Source: DATEDA01 sp963789885
Lineage (GTDB): Bacteria; Pseudomonadota; Gammaproteobacteria; Burkholderiales; SG8-39
Length of the DNA: 64,000 bases
NCBI GenBank assembly: GCA_963789885.1
Contig: CAWBNB010000012.1
Location: forward strand, 1 to 64,000
Direction: 5' to 3'
Under the pieces are notes generated by a model. The model saw only the letters and a program-made list of their open reading frames with translations. It searched no databases and had not been told where the DNA came from. Of this stretch, positions 17,038 to 26,500 are shown in pieces. Made by a program: the position numbers and the translations under genes. Position 1 is the stretch's first letter; every line of letters begins with the position of its first letter.

Positions 17038-17967
17038 ATGACCGGCCCCCCCAAAACCGGCTACCGCGGCCGCTTCGCGCCCTCGCCCACCGGCCCGCTC
17101 CATTTCGGCTCGCTGGTCGCCGCCGTGGGCAGCTGGGCGGACGCGCGCGCGCGCGGCGGCGAGTGGCTGGTGCGCATGGAAGACCTCGACTCGCCGCGCG
17201 AGGTCCCGGGCGCCGCCGACGAGATCCTGCGGACGCTGGATGCGCTCGGACTCGAGTCGGACGGCCCAATCGTGCGACAAAGCGGGCGCGGCGACGCCTA
17301 TCGTGAGGCCCTCGACCGGCTGCGGGACCGCGGCGTGCTGTTCGCCTGCGGCTGCACGCGCCGGGAGATCGCCGACTCGGGGTTGCCGGGCAGCGACGGC
17401 GGGCTCGTCTATCCGGGAACCTGCCGGAACGGGCCGCCGGCCGGGCGCCCGGCACGCGCGCTACGCGTGCGCGTCGACGACGCGGTGATCGCCTTCGACG
17501 ACGCACTCCAGGGGCGGGTATCGCAGGACCTGGGCCGCGACGTCGGTGACTTCGTCCTCCTGCGCGCGGACGGGCTCTTCGCCTACCAGCTTGCGGTCGT
17601 CGTCGACGACGCGGCGCAGGGCATCACCGACGTCGTGCGTGGCATCGACCTCATCGATTCGACGCCGCGGCAGATCCTTCTCCAGCGGCTGCTCGGTCTC
17701 CCGACTCCGCGCTATCTCCACCTGCCGATCGCGACGAACGCCGCCGGGGAGAAACTCTCGAAGCAGACCGGTGCGGCGGCGGTCGAGCGATCGCACCCCG
17801 CGCCTGCGCTCGTCGCGGCTCTCGGATTTCTCGGCCAGGCGCCGCCTCCGGGACTCCACCGCGGGTCGGCCCGAGCGGTCCTCGCGTGGGCGGCGGCGAG
17901 CTGGGACCGTTCGCGCATTCCGCGTCAGCGCACGATCGTGGCGAGTCCGATCACGGCCGGTCCCTGA
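17038..17967 (+). CDS. gluQ: Glutamyl-Q tRNA(Asp) synthetase
   Basis: 309 residues, typical for GluQRS, the truncated GluRS paralogue that activates Glu and attaches it to queuosine-34 of tRNA-Asp. A class I HIGH-like motif HFGS (22-25) follows GRFAPSPTGPL, and a KLSKQ signature sits near 235. Cys residues for zinc occur in 'FACGCTRREI' and 'YPGTC'. No anticodon-binding domain. ATG at 17038, divergent from the lipoprotein-thioredoxin gene. The final ~25 residues after 'ASWDRSRIP' look non-conserved. Confidence 0.93.
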   Translation: MTGPPKTGYRGRFAPSPTGPLHFGSLVAAVGSWADARARGGEWLVRMEDLDSPREVPGAADEILRTLDALGLESDGPIVRQSGRGDAYREALDRLRDRGVLFACGCTRREIADSGLPGSDGGLVYPGTCRNGPPAGRPARALRVRVDDAVIAFDDALQGRVSQDLGRDVGDFVLLRADGLFAYQLAVVVDDAAQGITDVVRGIDLIDSTPRQILLQRLLGLPTPRYLHLPIATNAAGEKLSKQTGAAAVERSHPAPALVAALGFLGQAPPPGLHRGSARAVLAWAAASWDRSRIPRQRTIVASPITAGP

Positions 17968-18754
17968 CCTCCCGCAGGAAGGCGTCGATCGCCGGCCAGA
18001 ACTGCGGCGCGCCCGACAGGTCGTTGTGATCGGCGTCGCGAAGCTCGACGAAGCGCTTCGGCCCGGCCCACGCCTCCACCAGCCGGCGGGAATGCGACGG
18101 CGGGATGATGCGGTCGGCGTCGCCCGCGATCGCGAGCAGCGGCGAACGGATGTGCGGCGCGCGCGACGCCGAGTCGAAGGGGTGCTTCAGCAGCAGCCCG
18201 ACCGGCAGCCACGGATAGTGCCGCCGCGCGATTGCGGTCATGCTGTCGTAGGGCGAGATCAGGACCACCGCCGCTACCGGGCGCTCCGCGGCGACGTAGG
18301 CCGCAACACCGCTGCCCAGGCTCCGGCCGACGAGGACGATGCGGCTCGCGTCGACGTCGGGCCGGCTCGCCAGCGCATCGAACACCACCAGCGCATCGGC
18401 GAAGAGCGCGGCTTCGGAGGGCTTGCCCTCGCTTTCACCATAGCCGCGGTAGTTCACCAGCGCGAGCGACCAGTCGGCGGGCCACGGCTCGGTCATCTGC
18501 CACGACAGCTCCTCCGCGTTCCCGCCGTAATAGATGACAAGCGGCGCCCGCGGGTTGGCGGCCGCGACGAACCAGCCGCGCAGCTTCACGCCCTCCTCGC
18601 GCTCGAAGGCGAGCGCCTCGACCGGGCGCGTTACGCGCGGCGGTCCGATCATCGGCTGCGGCAGGAAGAGCAGGCTGTCCTGGGCGAGGTACATCGTGGC
18701 GGGCACACCGACGAGGAACACCGCGCCGACGATCAGCCAACCCAAGAGATCCAC
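17951..18754 (-). CDS. Membrane-anchored alpha/beta hydrolase (BEM46/ABHD13-like)
   Basis: About 267 residues. One N-terminal membrane anchor (GWLIVGAVFLVGVPATMYLA) is followed by an alpha/beta-hydrolase fold. The nucleophile elbow is GRSLGSG, the acid Asp is in 'AGDADRIIPPSHS' and the His in 'DADHNDLSG'. The oxyanion region 'IYYGGNAEELSW' is typical of BEM46-like proteins. Substrate unknown. Three in-frame starts are possible (TTG 18760, GTG 18754, TTG 18745); the first overlaps the ndh-like stop. The 3' end overlaps the gluQ end by 17 bases, convergently. Confidence 0.82.
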   Translation of the reverse strand: MDLLGWLIVGAVFLVGVPATMYLAQDSLLFLPQPMIGPPRVTRPVEALAFEREEGVKLRGWFVAAANPRAPLVIYYGGNAEELSWQMTEPWPADWSLALVNYRGYGESEGKPSEAALFADALVVFDALASRPDVDASRIVLVGRSLGSGVAAYVAAERPVAAVVLISPYDSMTAIARRHYPWLPVGLLLKHPFDSASRAPHIRSPLLAIAGDADRIIPPSHSRRLVEAWAGPKRFVELRDADHNDLSGAPQFWPAIDAFLREVRDRP

Positions 18755-18756
18755 CT

Positions 18757-20058
18757 TCAATGCAGCTTCACGCGCGGATCGACGCCGCGGCGGAGCGTGC
18801 GGGCGAGCGTGTCGACCACCACCCCCCACCATCCATGGAGCGCGAGCAGATGCATCTTGTAGAGCGATATGTACATCAGCCGCGCGAACCAGCCCTCGAC
18901 GCGGATGCTCGGCCCGGAGATGAATCCCATCAGCGATCCCACCGTGCTGTAGTCGCCGAGCGAAACGAGCGATCCGAAGTCGCGGTAGCGCCAGGGCTCC
19001 GGCGCGAGGCCGCCGAGGCGCCGCTCGATCGTGCGCCCGAGGTGCGACGCCTGCTGGTGGGCGGCCTGGGCGCGCGGCGGGACGTTGCCCTGGTGCCCTT
19101 CCCACGGGCATGCCGCGCAATCGCCGATCGCGAAGATGTCGGGGTCGCGCGTCGTCTGGAGCGTGGGCAACACGACCAGCTGGTTGAGGCGGTTCGTTTC
19201 GAGGCCGTCGACCTCGCGCAGCACGTCGGCCGCCTTGATGCCCGCCGCCCATACGGTGAGATCCGCGGGGAAGCTCTTCCCCGCCTTGGTCCGGACCTCG
19301 GCGGCCGTCACCTCGACGACCTGCTCGCGGCAGTGGATCCGCACGCCGAGCGCGTCGAGCGCCTCGGTCGTCGCCCGCGCGATCCGCTCGGGCAGCCCAG
19401 GTAGGATCCGGGCATCGGCGTTCAGCAGGGTCAGCTTCACCTGGCGCTCCGGATCGATGTTCTCCAGCCCGTACGCGGCGAGCACCCGCGTCGTGTTGTG
19501 GAGCTCGGCGGCGAGCTCGACCCCGGTCGCACCGCCGCCGACGATCACGACCCGCAGCTCCCGGTTCCGCTCCTCGGCCTGATAGTTCGCCCGGAGCACC
19601 GCGTTCACCAGCCGGCGGTTGAAATGATCCGCCTCCTCGGCCGAATCGAGCGCGAACGCGTGCTCGGCCACGCCGGGCACGCCGAACGGGTTGGCGAGGC
19701 TGCCGATCGCGATGACCAGCGTGTCGTACCTCAGCGTCCGCCGCGGGATCACGTCCACGCCGCGGTCGTCCCGGATCGCGCCGACGGTGATCTCGCGGCG
19801 CGCGCGATCGAGCCCCTCGAATGCCCCGAGCGAGAACGTGAAGTGATGCCAGCGCGCCTGGGCGAGGTAGTCGAGCTGGTGCTGGTGGACATCCATGCTG
19901 CCCGCGGCCACCTCGTGCAGCAGCGGCTTCCAGACGTGCGTGCGGCTCCGGTCGACGAGCGTGACCGCGGCGCGCCGCCGGCGTCCGAGGCGGCGCCCGA
20001 GCCGCGTCGCGAGCTCGAGCCCGCCCGCGCCGCCGCCGACGATGATGATCTGATGCAT
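18757..20058 (-). CDS. NAD(P)/FAD oxidoreductase, type II NADH dehydrogenase-like
   Basis: 433 residues. Two dinucleotide folds are visible: FAD-binding IIIVGGGAGGLELA at the N-terminus and NAD-binding VVIVGGGATGVELAAEL near 170. The second FAD motif 'DIFAIGDCAACPW' lies near 320. The C-terminal amphipathic region 'FARLMYISLYKMHLLALHG' is the membrane-attachment signature of NDH-2 enzymes, which pass electrons from NADH to quinone without pumping protons. ATG at 20058 is the family start. Followed closely by the hydrolase gene. Confidence 0.88.
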   Translation of the reverse strand: MHQIIIVGGGAGGLELATRLGRRLGRRRRAAVTLVDRSRTHVWKPLLHEVAAGSMDVHQHQLDYLAQARWHHFTFSLGAFEGLDRARREITVGAIRDDRGVDVIPRRTLRYDTLVIAIGSLANPFGVPGVAEHAFALDSAEEADHFNRRLVNAVLRANYQAEERNRELRVVIVGGGATGVELAAELHNTTRVLAAYGLENIDPERQVKLTLLNADARILPGLPERIARATTEALDALGVRIHCREQVVEVTAAEVRTKAGKSFPADLTVWAAGIKAADVLREVDGLETNRLNQLVVLPTLQTTRDPDIFAIGDCAACPWEGHQGNVPPRAQAAHQQASHLGRTIERRLGGLAPEPWRYRDFGSLVSLGDYSTVGSLMGFISGPSIRVEGWFARLMYISLYKMHLLALHGWWGVVVDTLARTLRRGVDPRVKLH

Positions 20059-20079
20059 CGCTCCCGCCGTCCGCGGGGA

Positions 20080-20982
20080 TTATAGGCGGCGCGAAGGGAT
20101 GAGCACCGTCGCGAGCGACCCCACCACGAGCACGAGCGCCGCGTAGTCGGTCCACCGCGGCGTCTCGCCGAGCACGAGCGCGCCGCTGAACACGCCGACG
20201 ACGGGCACCATCAGCGAGGCGAGGCTCGAGACGCCTGCCGGCGCGCTCTGGACGATCTTCATCCACGCCCAGTAGCAGAAGATGAAGGCGACGAACATGT
20301 TGTAGAACACGCCGATCATCGGTCCGGGTGCGAGCACGAACGGATTGAAGCTGCCGTCCTCGAGGAAGAGCGCGATCCCGAGGATCGGGATAACGCCGAC
20401 CACCATCTGCCACGCGCTGTAGCTCGTCGCCGGACGCGTCGCGGCCCACTTGCGGATCAGCACGAGCCCGATCGCCCAGGAGACCGCCGCGCCCACCATG
20501 CACAGCGCCCCGAGCGGCGCGCGCTGCATCGCCTGGAATTCGCTTCCGACGAGAAGCGCCATGCCGCCCATGCCGAGCGCGACGCCGAGCGCACGGCGGC
20601 CGGTGAACCGCTCGCCGAGGAACCACGTCGACAGCAGTACGCTCCACATCGGCATCGTGTAGCCGAGGATGGAGGCGCGGCCGGAGGCCATCATGCTCAC
20701 GCCGTAGACCGCGAGGATGTTCCAGGCGGACAGGTTGAAGAGCGAGATCACCACGAGCCGCCCCCACTCCGCGCGCGGGACGCGCCACTCGGCCCGGGCG
20801 GCGACCCCCATCGCGAACAGTCCCGCCGCGCCGGCGACGAGACAAAGCGTGCGGAAATGCATCGGCGCCATCCCGGCGATCGCCAGCTTGATCATCGGCC
20901 AGTTGAATCCCCACGTGAGCGTCAGGACCACGAGCAGGCCGATCAGGCGCGGCGGGAAGGTCTGGTGGGCGTCCGGGCTCAT
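20080..20982 (-). CDS. EamA/DMT-family transporter
   Basis: 300 residues with ten predicted membrane helices in two EamA repeats. The first begins 'LLVVLTLTWGFNWPMIKLAI' and the second 'WAIGLVLIRKWAATRP'. These carriers export amino acids or other small metabolites; no substrate can be assigned. ATG at 20982 opens MSPDAHQTFPPRL. It precedes the NDH-2-like gene by 21 bases on the same strand and may share its transcript. Confidence 0.88.
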   Translation of the reverse strand: MSPDAHQTFPPRLIGLLVVLTLTWGFNWPMIKLAIAGMAPMHFRTLCLVAGAAGLFAMGVAARAEWRVPRAEWGRLVVISLFNLSAWNILAVYGVSMMASGRASILGYTMPMWSVLLSTWFLGERFTGRRALGVALGMGGMALLVGSEFQAMQRAPLGALCMVGAAVSWAIGLVLIRKWAATRPATSYSAWQMVVGVIPILGIALFLEDGSFNPFVLAPGPMIGVFYNMFVAFIFCYWAWMKIVQSAPAGVSSLASLMVPVVGVFSGALVLGETPRWTDYAALVLVVGSLATVLIPSRRL

Positions 20983-21048
20983 CGGACTATCCGCGCGCTC
21001 CGCGCTCGGGGTTCGCCCTCCGGCGGCCCGGGGTCGATACCGGATGTC

Positions 21049-21150
21049 TCATGCAGCGAGGAACGGGCGGAGGCCCGCCGCGACCGCTTCCGGATGGAGC
21101 ATCGCGAACCGCTCGCCCAGGAGGAGCTGGAAGTGGGAGGCTCGTGGGAC
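21049..21150 (-). pseudogene. Possible C-terminal remnant of an alpha/beta hydrolase
   Basis: In the ~365-base gap before phaP, a minus-strand frame ends in VPRASHFQLLLGERFAMLHP and EAVAAGLRPFLAA. This resembles the final strand, catalytic His and last helix of an alpha/beta hydrolase. No further hydrolase sequence continues upstream; the frame runs into the phaP promoter region. Probably a decayed fragment; the match is short. Confidence 0.35.
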
Positions 21151-21222
21151 CGCGACAATACATTGTTTATGCACGCTTTTCGTGCGCGGCCACACGACCG
21201 TGATGCGACGCACAAGTTTTTC

Positions 21223-21267
21223 TTGACAGCCTTTGATTTCTCCGTAGAATTCACATGGTGCAGTGCA
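21223..21267 (+). promoter_or_regulatory. phaP promoter with possible TGC-type operator
   Basis: A near-consensus sigma-70 promoter: TTGACA (21223-21228), 16 bases, TAGAAT (21245-21250). Overlapping the expected start is TGCAGTGCA (21259-21267), a small palindrome. PHA repressors (PhaR) bind TGC-rich sites at phasin promoters in related bacteria, so this is a candidate operator; that part is inference. Confidence 0.7.
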
Positions 21268-21347
21268 ATATGAACGGTGGCGCTGCGCGAAAACGCGAGC
21301 GACACCGGCACGGACCGATTCGATTAACCACCTTAGGAGCAATGACA

Positions 21348-21887
21348 ATGTACGTGACCCCCGAGCAAGTCACCGCCAACAGCAAAGCGAGCGTCGAAGC
21401 CCTGCTCGCGATTGCCAATTCGAACTTCGCCGCCATCGAGAAGCTCGCGGCGCTCAACTTCAACGCGACCAAGTCCGCGTTCGAAGACAGCATCTCGCAC
21501 GCGAAGGCACTGCTGAACGCCAAGGACGTTCAGGAGTTCGTGAACCTTAACGTTGCCGCGGCGCAGCCGAGCCTCGAGAAGTTCATCTCCTACTCGCGCA
21601 GCGTGTACGAGCTCTCGACCCAGCAGCAGGGCGAGTTCACCCGCCTCTGCGAAACCCAGGCGGGCGAGTTCAACCGCAACCTCGTCGGGCTGCTGGACAA
21701 GTACGCCAAGAACGCGCCGGCCGGCTCGGACGTCGCGGTCGCCGCGGTCAAGTCGGCGCTCGCCGCCGCCAACTCGGCCTACGACAGCTTCGCCAAGGTC
21801 GCGAAGCAGGCCACCGAGATCGCCGAGGCGAACATGTCGGCCGCAACCGCCGCGGTCACGAAGGACGGCAAGAAGAAGGCCGCCTAA
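21348..21887 (+). CDS. phaP: Phasin (polyhydroxyalkanoate granule surface protein)
   Basis: 179 residues, alanine-rich and helical, typical of the PhaP family in betaproteobacteria (MYVTPEQVTANSKASVEALL, 'FNATKSAFEDSISHAKAL', 'AAQPSLEKFISYSRSVYEL'), ending in a lysine-rich tail. It coats PHA granules and controls their size. The ATG at 21348 is chosen over 21342 because AGGAG (21335-21339) is then 8 bases away. Strong promoter and terminator fit a highly expressed single-gene unit. Implies PHA synthesis genes elsewhere. Confidence 0.95.
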   Translation: MYVTPEQVTANSKASVEALLAIANSNFAAIEKLAALNFNATKSAFEDSISHAKALLNAKDVQEFVNLNVAAAQPSLEKFISYSRSVYELSTQQQGEFTRLCETQAGEFNRNLVGLLDKYAKNAPAGSDVAVAAVKSALAAANSAYDSFAKVAKQATEIAEANMSAATAAVTKDGKKKAA

Positions 21888-21919
21888 GCTTCTACCGCCA
21901 GTAGGTTCTCCTCTCTCTG

Positions 21920-21945
21920 AACCCCCGGGCCCTCCCCCGGGGGTT
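21920..21945 (+). terminator. phaP rho-independent terminator
   Basis: A 10-bp stem (AACCCCCGGG with CCCGGGGGTT) and a 6-base loop, followed by a T-rich run (TTTTCTTTTTC), ~30 bases after the phaP stop. It also lies between convergent genes. Confidence 0.9.
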
Positions 21946-21966
21946 TTTCTTTTTCTGCGGCGGCGT

Positions 21967-22719
21967 TCAGCCCGCCGGGACTTCGAACGTTGCTCCGGTG
22001 TTGAGGACGCCCTGCTTCAGCGCCTCGATGGCCGTCGCCACCTCCTCCGGGTCCCCGCGCACGCCGAGCTCGATGTGGCGCCGCGTACCATCCTCGCCCA
22101 TGTGCGGCAGGCTGAAGACCTTCAGGCGCCTGAACCGCGTCTCGACCTCGAGCATCAGCGGCGTGAGGATGCTCTCGGCCGAGCCGTAGACGATGATGGA
22201 GGCGTCGGCCTCGGGCAACTGATGGTGGAGCTGGCGGTAGCGGTGGTCGAGCACCCACTCGGCCATCGGCCACGCCATCACCGGAAACCCGGGCACGAAA
22301 TGGTGGTCGCGCAGGGAGAATCCCGGGATCTGGTTGTAGCCGTTCGGGATGATCGTGGCCCCGCGCGGGAACTCGCCCATCTTGAGCCGGAACGGCGTCG
22401 TCTCGCCACCGAACCGGCCGCGGATCGCGGCCTCGGCGTCGGGATGCAGCACGAGGTCGACCCCGAGCGCCGAGGCGGCGCATTGCCGCGTATGGTCGTC
22501 GGGCGTCGCGCCGATGCCGCCGAACGAGAACACGACGTCCGGGCCGGCGAACGTGCGCGCGAGCGTCGCGGTGATGCGCTCGGGGCTGTCGCCGAGGTAC
22601 TCGGCCCAGTCGAGCCGCAGCCCGCGCACCGCAAGGATGTCGATCAGCTTCGAGAAGTGCTTGTCCTGGCGCTTTCCGCGCAGGATCTCGTCGCCGATGA
22701 TGATCGCGCCAAAGCCCAT
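21967..22719 (-). CDS. CinA N-terminal / MoCF-type (molybdopterin-binding) domain protein
   Basis: 250 residues starting MGFGAIIIGDEILRGKRQDK, the 'competence/damage-inducible protein A' type domain. The family loop 'VVFSFGGIGATPDDHTRQ' (GGIGxTPDD) is clear. It lacks the C-terminal nicotinamide-deamidase domain of full CinA, as do many stand-alone homologues. Role uncertain; domain members bind molybdopterin or hydrolyse nucleotide-like substrates. The ATG at 22719 has GGAGAAC just upstream. Convergent with phaP. Confidence 0.85.
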   Translation of the reverse strand: MGFGAIIIGDEILRGKRQDKHFSKLIDILAVRGLRLDWAEYLGDSPERITATLARTFAGPDVVFSFGGIGATPDDHTRQCAASALGVDLVLHPDAEAAIRGRFGGETTPFRLKMGEFPRGATIIPNGYNQIPGFSLRDHHFVPGFPVMAWPMAEWVLDHRYRQLHHQLPEADASIIVYGSAESILTPLMLEVETRFRRLKVFSLPHMGEDGTRRHIELGVRGDPEEVATAIEALKQGVLNTGATFEVPAG

Positions 22720-22757
22720 CTCAGTTCTCCAGTGATGACGGCGGCAACGGTTCGCGC

Positions 22758-23483
22758 CTAGATGCCCGCGCGCCGCAGCTCGCCGAGGCGGTCGAGGCCG
22801 TAGTGGATGAACGCGAGGCCGGCGAGCACCGGGATGAAGAACCCGACCAGCGGAATGTGCGCGATCAGCGACAGGATGATCCCGAGCAGATAAAGCTGCT
22901 TCGCGTGACGGCGGAAAAGCTCCCGCATCTCCTCCCTGCTCGCGTGCTCCGCCACCGCGTCGTACCGGAAGACGCGCTGGTTGAGGTAGGCGAACAGGAG
23001 CACCGGCAGGATCGGCCAGAACAGCGGCACAAACCACAGCGGGAGCGACAGCAGGCTGAGCACGACGAAAACCGCGAGTGCCGCCAGCGCGTTCCAGACG
23101 CTCCCGGCGAACGTGCCACCCTGCCGGCGCTCGAGCGACGGGTAGTCGGCGGCCGCGACGTGCTTCACCATCGCCGGCATCGAGACAACGCCGATGATCA
23201 GGGTCGCCGTCACCAGCACCAGCGGGACGAACAGCACGAAGAGCGCCACCCACGAGAGCACCGCCGCGATCACGCCGAACGGAAACCAGTGGGACGCCCA
23301 GATCCCGACCGTGGAAGTCGTCAGGTAGCCCTGCAACCAGGCCACCGTCTGCGCGCCGAAGATGATGGCGAGCACCGTCCAGAGGACGAGCGCGACCGCA
23401 AGCGGCCAGATCATCAGGGCGAGCATCCGGGGATGAGCGAGGCTCGCGAAGGCGCGCGCAAGCGCGCGGGTGATTTCGGTCAT
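22758..23483 (-). CDS. EI24/CysZ-like integral membrane protein
   Basis: 241 residues (MTEITRALARAFASLAHPRM...) with about five hydrophobic segments. The pattern 'YPSLERRQGGTFAGSVWNAL' and 'LYLLGIILSLIAHIPLVGFF' followed by a short basic tail fits the EI24 domain family that includes the sulfate permease CysZ. A sulfate role is not shown. The ATG at 23483 follows GAGG; a GTG at 23504 in the same frame is an alternative. The CinA-like gene follows 38 bases downstream. Confidence 0.8.
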   Translation of the reverse strand: MTEITRALARAFASLAHPRMLALMIWPLAVALVLWTVLAIIFGAQTVAWLQGYLTTSTVGIWASHWFPFGVIAAVLSWVALFVLFVPLVLVTATLIIGVVSMPAMVKHVAAADYPSLERRQGGTFAGSVWNALAALAVFVVLSLLSLPLWFVPLFWPILPVLLFAYLNQRVFRYDAVAEHASREEMRELFRRHAKQLYLLGIILSLIAHIPLVGFFIPVLAGLAFIHYGLDRLGELRRAGI

Positions 23484-23579
23484 CGTCCTCGTGACTCTCT
23501 GCACGACTCCGCGACAGCGGTGTCGTGCGCCGAGATTTGGGGAGGGCGAAGGGGGCTGTGGCTGGCGTGGCCCCTTCGC

Positions 23580-26500
23580 TCATCGTCCGGCCAGAGTCTG
23601 CCACAGCTTGATGAGCCGCTTCGCGGAGACCGGGACCGGCGTGCGCAGTTCCTGCGCGAACGCCTGCACCCGGAACTCCTCGAGCAGCCAGCGGAACTGC
23701 GCGAGCCGCGGATCGATGCTGCCGCCCTTGCGCTGGCGTCCCTCCTCGCGCAGCGCCGGGGTCTCCAGCTGCGCGATCTCGGCCGCGGCGCGCGCGTCGC
23801 GGGCTGGATCCGTGCGCAGCTTGTCGAGCCGGACGCTCGCCGCCCTCAGATAGCGGGGGAAGTGCTGGAGACGCTCCCAGGGCGTCGCGATGACGAAGTC
23901 CTTCGGCATCAGCCGCGCGAGCTGAGCCTCGATGTCGCGGACCGCGTCAGGGAACGCCTTCGCCGCCTGCAGCTTCTTCGCAAGCGTCTGCCGCTCGGCG
24001 AGGATAGTCCCGACGAGGCGCGCGATCTCCTGTGCGATCAGCGCGATGCGACTCCGCGCCTCCTCGCGGCGGCGGGCGAACTCCGCGGCGTTGCGCGGCA
24101 GCGGCTCGGCCATGCACGCGCGATCGAACGCCGCGGCGAGAAGCTGCGACTTGAGCTCGTTCGCGTCCCCCAGCCCCGCAAACTGGAGCGTCATCGCCTG
24201 CAGCCCGGGCAATCCCTTCTCGATGTACTTCGCCTGCTCGCGGAGCTGCAGCATGAAGAGCCGCCTGAGCCCTGCGCGGTGCGCCTGCGCTGCCTTTTCC
24301 GGCGCATCGAATACCTCGAGATCGACGGTGCCGCCGCGGTCGACGAGCGCCGGATAGCCGACGAGCGTCTGAGTTCCACGCCTGACTTCCATCAGCTCCG
24401 GCAGCTCGCCGAACGACCAGTCGGTGAGCCCGGCAATCGCGGCCTCCGCACCGACAACCTCGCCGAACTGCTCGCCGGCCTTGTCTCCGAGCTCCGCGCG
24501 GAGCTGGGCGAGGCTGCGTCCCATGCCGAGCTGGCGGCCGTGCTCGTCCACGACGCGGAAGTTCATCGACAGGTGCGCCGGCAGCGTTTCCGGGCGGAAC
24601 CCGTCGGACGGCAGCACGAGGTTCCGGCTCTCGCGGGCGTAGCGCGCGATCGCCTGCGCGAGCGGGACGTCGGCGGGCGGTACGGCCGCGACGAACTCGG
24701 TGGCGAAGTCCGCGAGCGGTCCGAGCTGATGCCGCACCTTCTGCGGCAGCGACTTCGCGAGCAGCTGCACCTTGTCCTTGACCAGCCCCGGCACCAGCCA
24801 GTCGCTGCGCGCCGCGCTGACCTGGTTGAGCGCGATCAGCGGAACCGTGATCGTCACGCCGTCGCGCGGTCCGCCGGGGTCGTGGAAGTACTCGAGCGCG
24901 AATGCGCGCCCGGCAAGCTCGATCTGGTGGGGGAACAGCTCGGTGGTGATTCCGGCCGCCTCGTGCCGCATCAGCTCGTCGCGCTTCAGGAAGAGGCACT
25001 TCGGGTTCTTCCGCTCGGCCTCCGCGCGCCACGCGTCGAAACCCGCGCCGTTGCAGACGCTCGCCGGGATGAGGCTGTCGTAGAACGCGTAGATCAGCTC
25101 GTCGTCCACCAGCACGTCCGGGCGGCGCGACTTGTGCTCGAGCGTCTCGATCTCGCGCACCAGGCGTCGGTTGTGCGCGAAGAACGGCGCGCGGGTTTCC
25201 CAGTCGCCCTCGACGAGCGCCTGGCGGATGAAGATCTTCCGCGACTCGACCGGGTCGATCGGCCCGTACTGGACACGCCGGTTGACGTAGACTGGAAGGC
25301 CGTAGAGCGTCGCGCGCTCCTGCGCCACCACGGCGGCCTGCTTTTTCTCCCAGTGCGGCTCGCTCTGAGAGCGCTTCAGCAAATGTGCGCCGAGCCGTTC
25401 CAGCCATTCGGGCTCGATCCCGGCGACCGTGCGGGCGAAAAGGCGCGTCGTTTCGGTCAGCTCGGCAGCGACGATCCAGCGCGGCGCCTTCTTGGCGAGC
25501 GCCGATCCGGGGTGAATCCAGAACTTGATGCCCCGCGCACCCAGGTAGTTGCCCTCCTCCGTCTTGAGACCGATGTTCCCGAGCAACCCAGTGAGCAGTG
25601 CGCGATGCACCCGGGCGTATTGGCCAGCGTCGGAGACGATGTCCCCGACCTTCCAGCCGAGCTCCGCGACGAGCTCCTTCAGCTGCGAGTGGATGTCGCG
25701 CCATTCCCGCATCCGGTTGAACGAGAGGAAGTGGTCGCGGCAGGCCTTGTGGAGCTTCCGGTTCGACTCGTGGTGCAGCCCCTCCTCGAAGAACCGCCAG
25801 AGCTTGAGGAAGCCGAGGAAGTCCGACTTCTCGTCGGCGAACTTCTTCTGCGCCTCGTCGGCGGCCTGCGCGCGCTCGAGCGGCCGCTCGCGCGGGTCCT
25901 GCACCGACAGCGCAGCGGCGATCACCAGCACTTCGGCGAGGCATCCCTCCTCTTTTGCCGCGAGTACCATCCGGCCGATCCGCGGATCGACCGGAAGCCG
26001 CGCGAGCTTGCGCCCGATCTCCGTCAGGTCGTGCCGCTCGTCCACTGCCCCGAGCTCCGCGAGGAGCGCGTAGCCGTCGGTGATCGCCCGCGGCGCGGGG
26101 GGATCGACGAACGGGAACTCCTCGACCGCGACGAGCCCGAGCGCCTTCATCCGCAGGATCACCGACGCGAGCGAAGAGCGGAGCACCTCCGGCTCGGTGA
26201 ACGCCGGACGCCGGCCGAAGTCCTCCTCGTCGTAGAGGCGGATGCAGATCCCGGAGGCGACCCGCCCGCAGCGGCCCGCCCGCTGCTTCGCCGCGGCCTG
26301 GCTGATCCGCTCGATCTGGAGCTGCTCGACCTTGCTGCGGTAGCTGTACCGCTTGATCCGCGCGAGGCCGGGGTCGACGACGAAGCGGATGCCGGGCACC
26401 GTGAGCGAGGTCTCCGCCACGTTCGTCGCCAGCACGATGCGGCGCCCGGAGTGAGCCTTGAAGACGCGCTCCTGCTCCTGTGCCGACAGCCGGCCGTAGA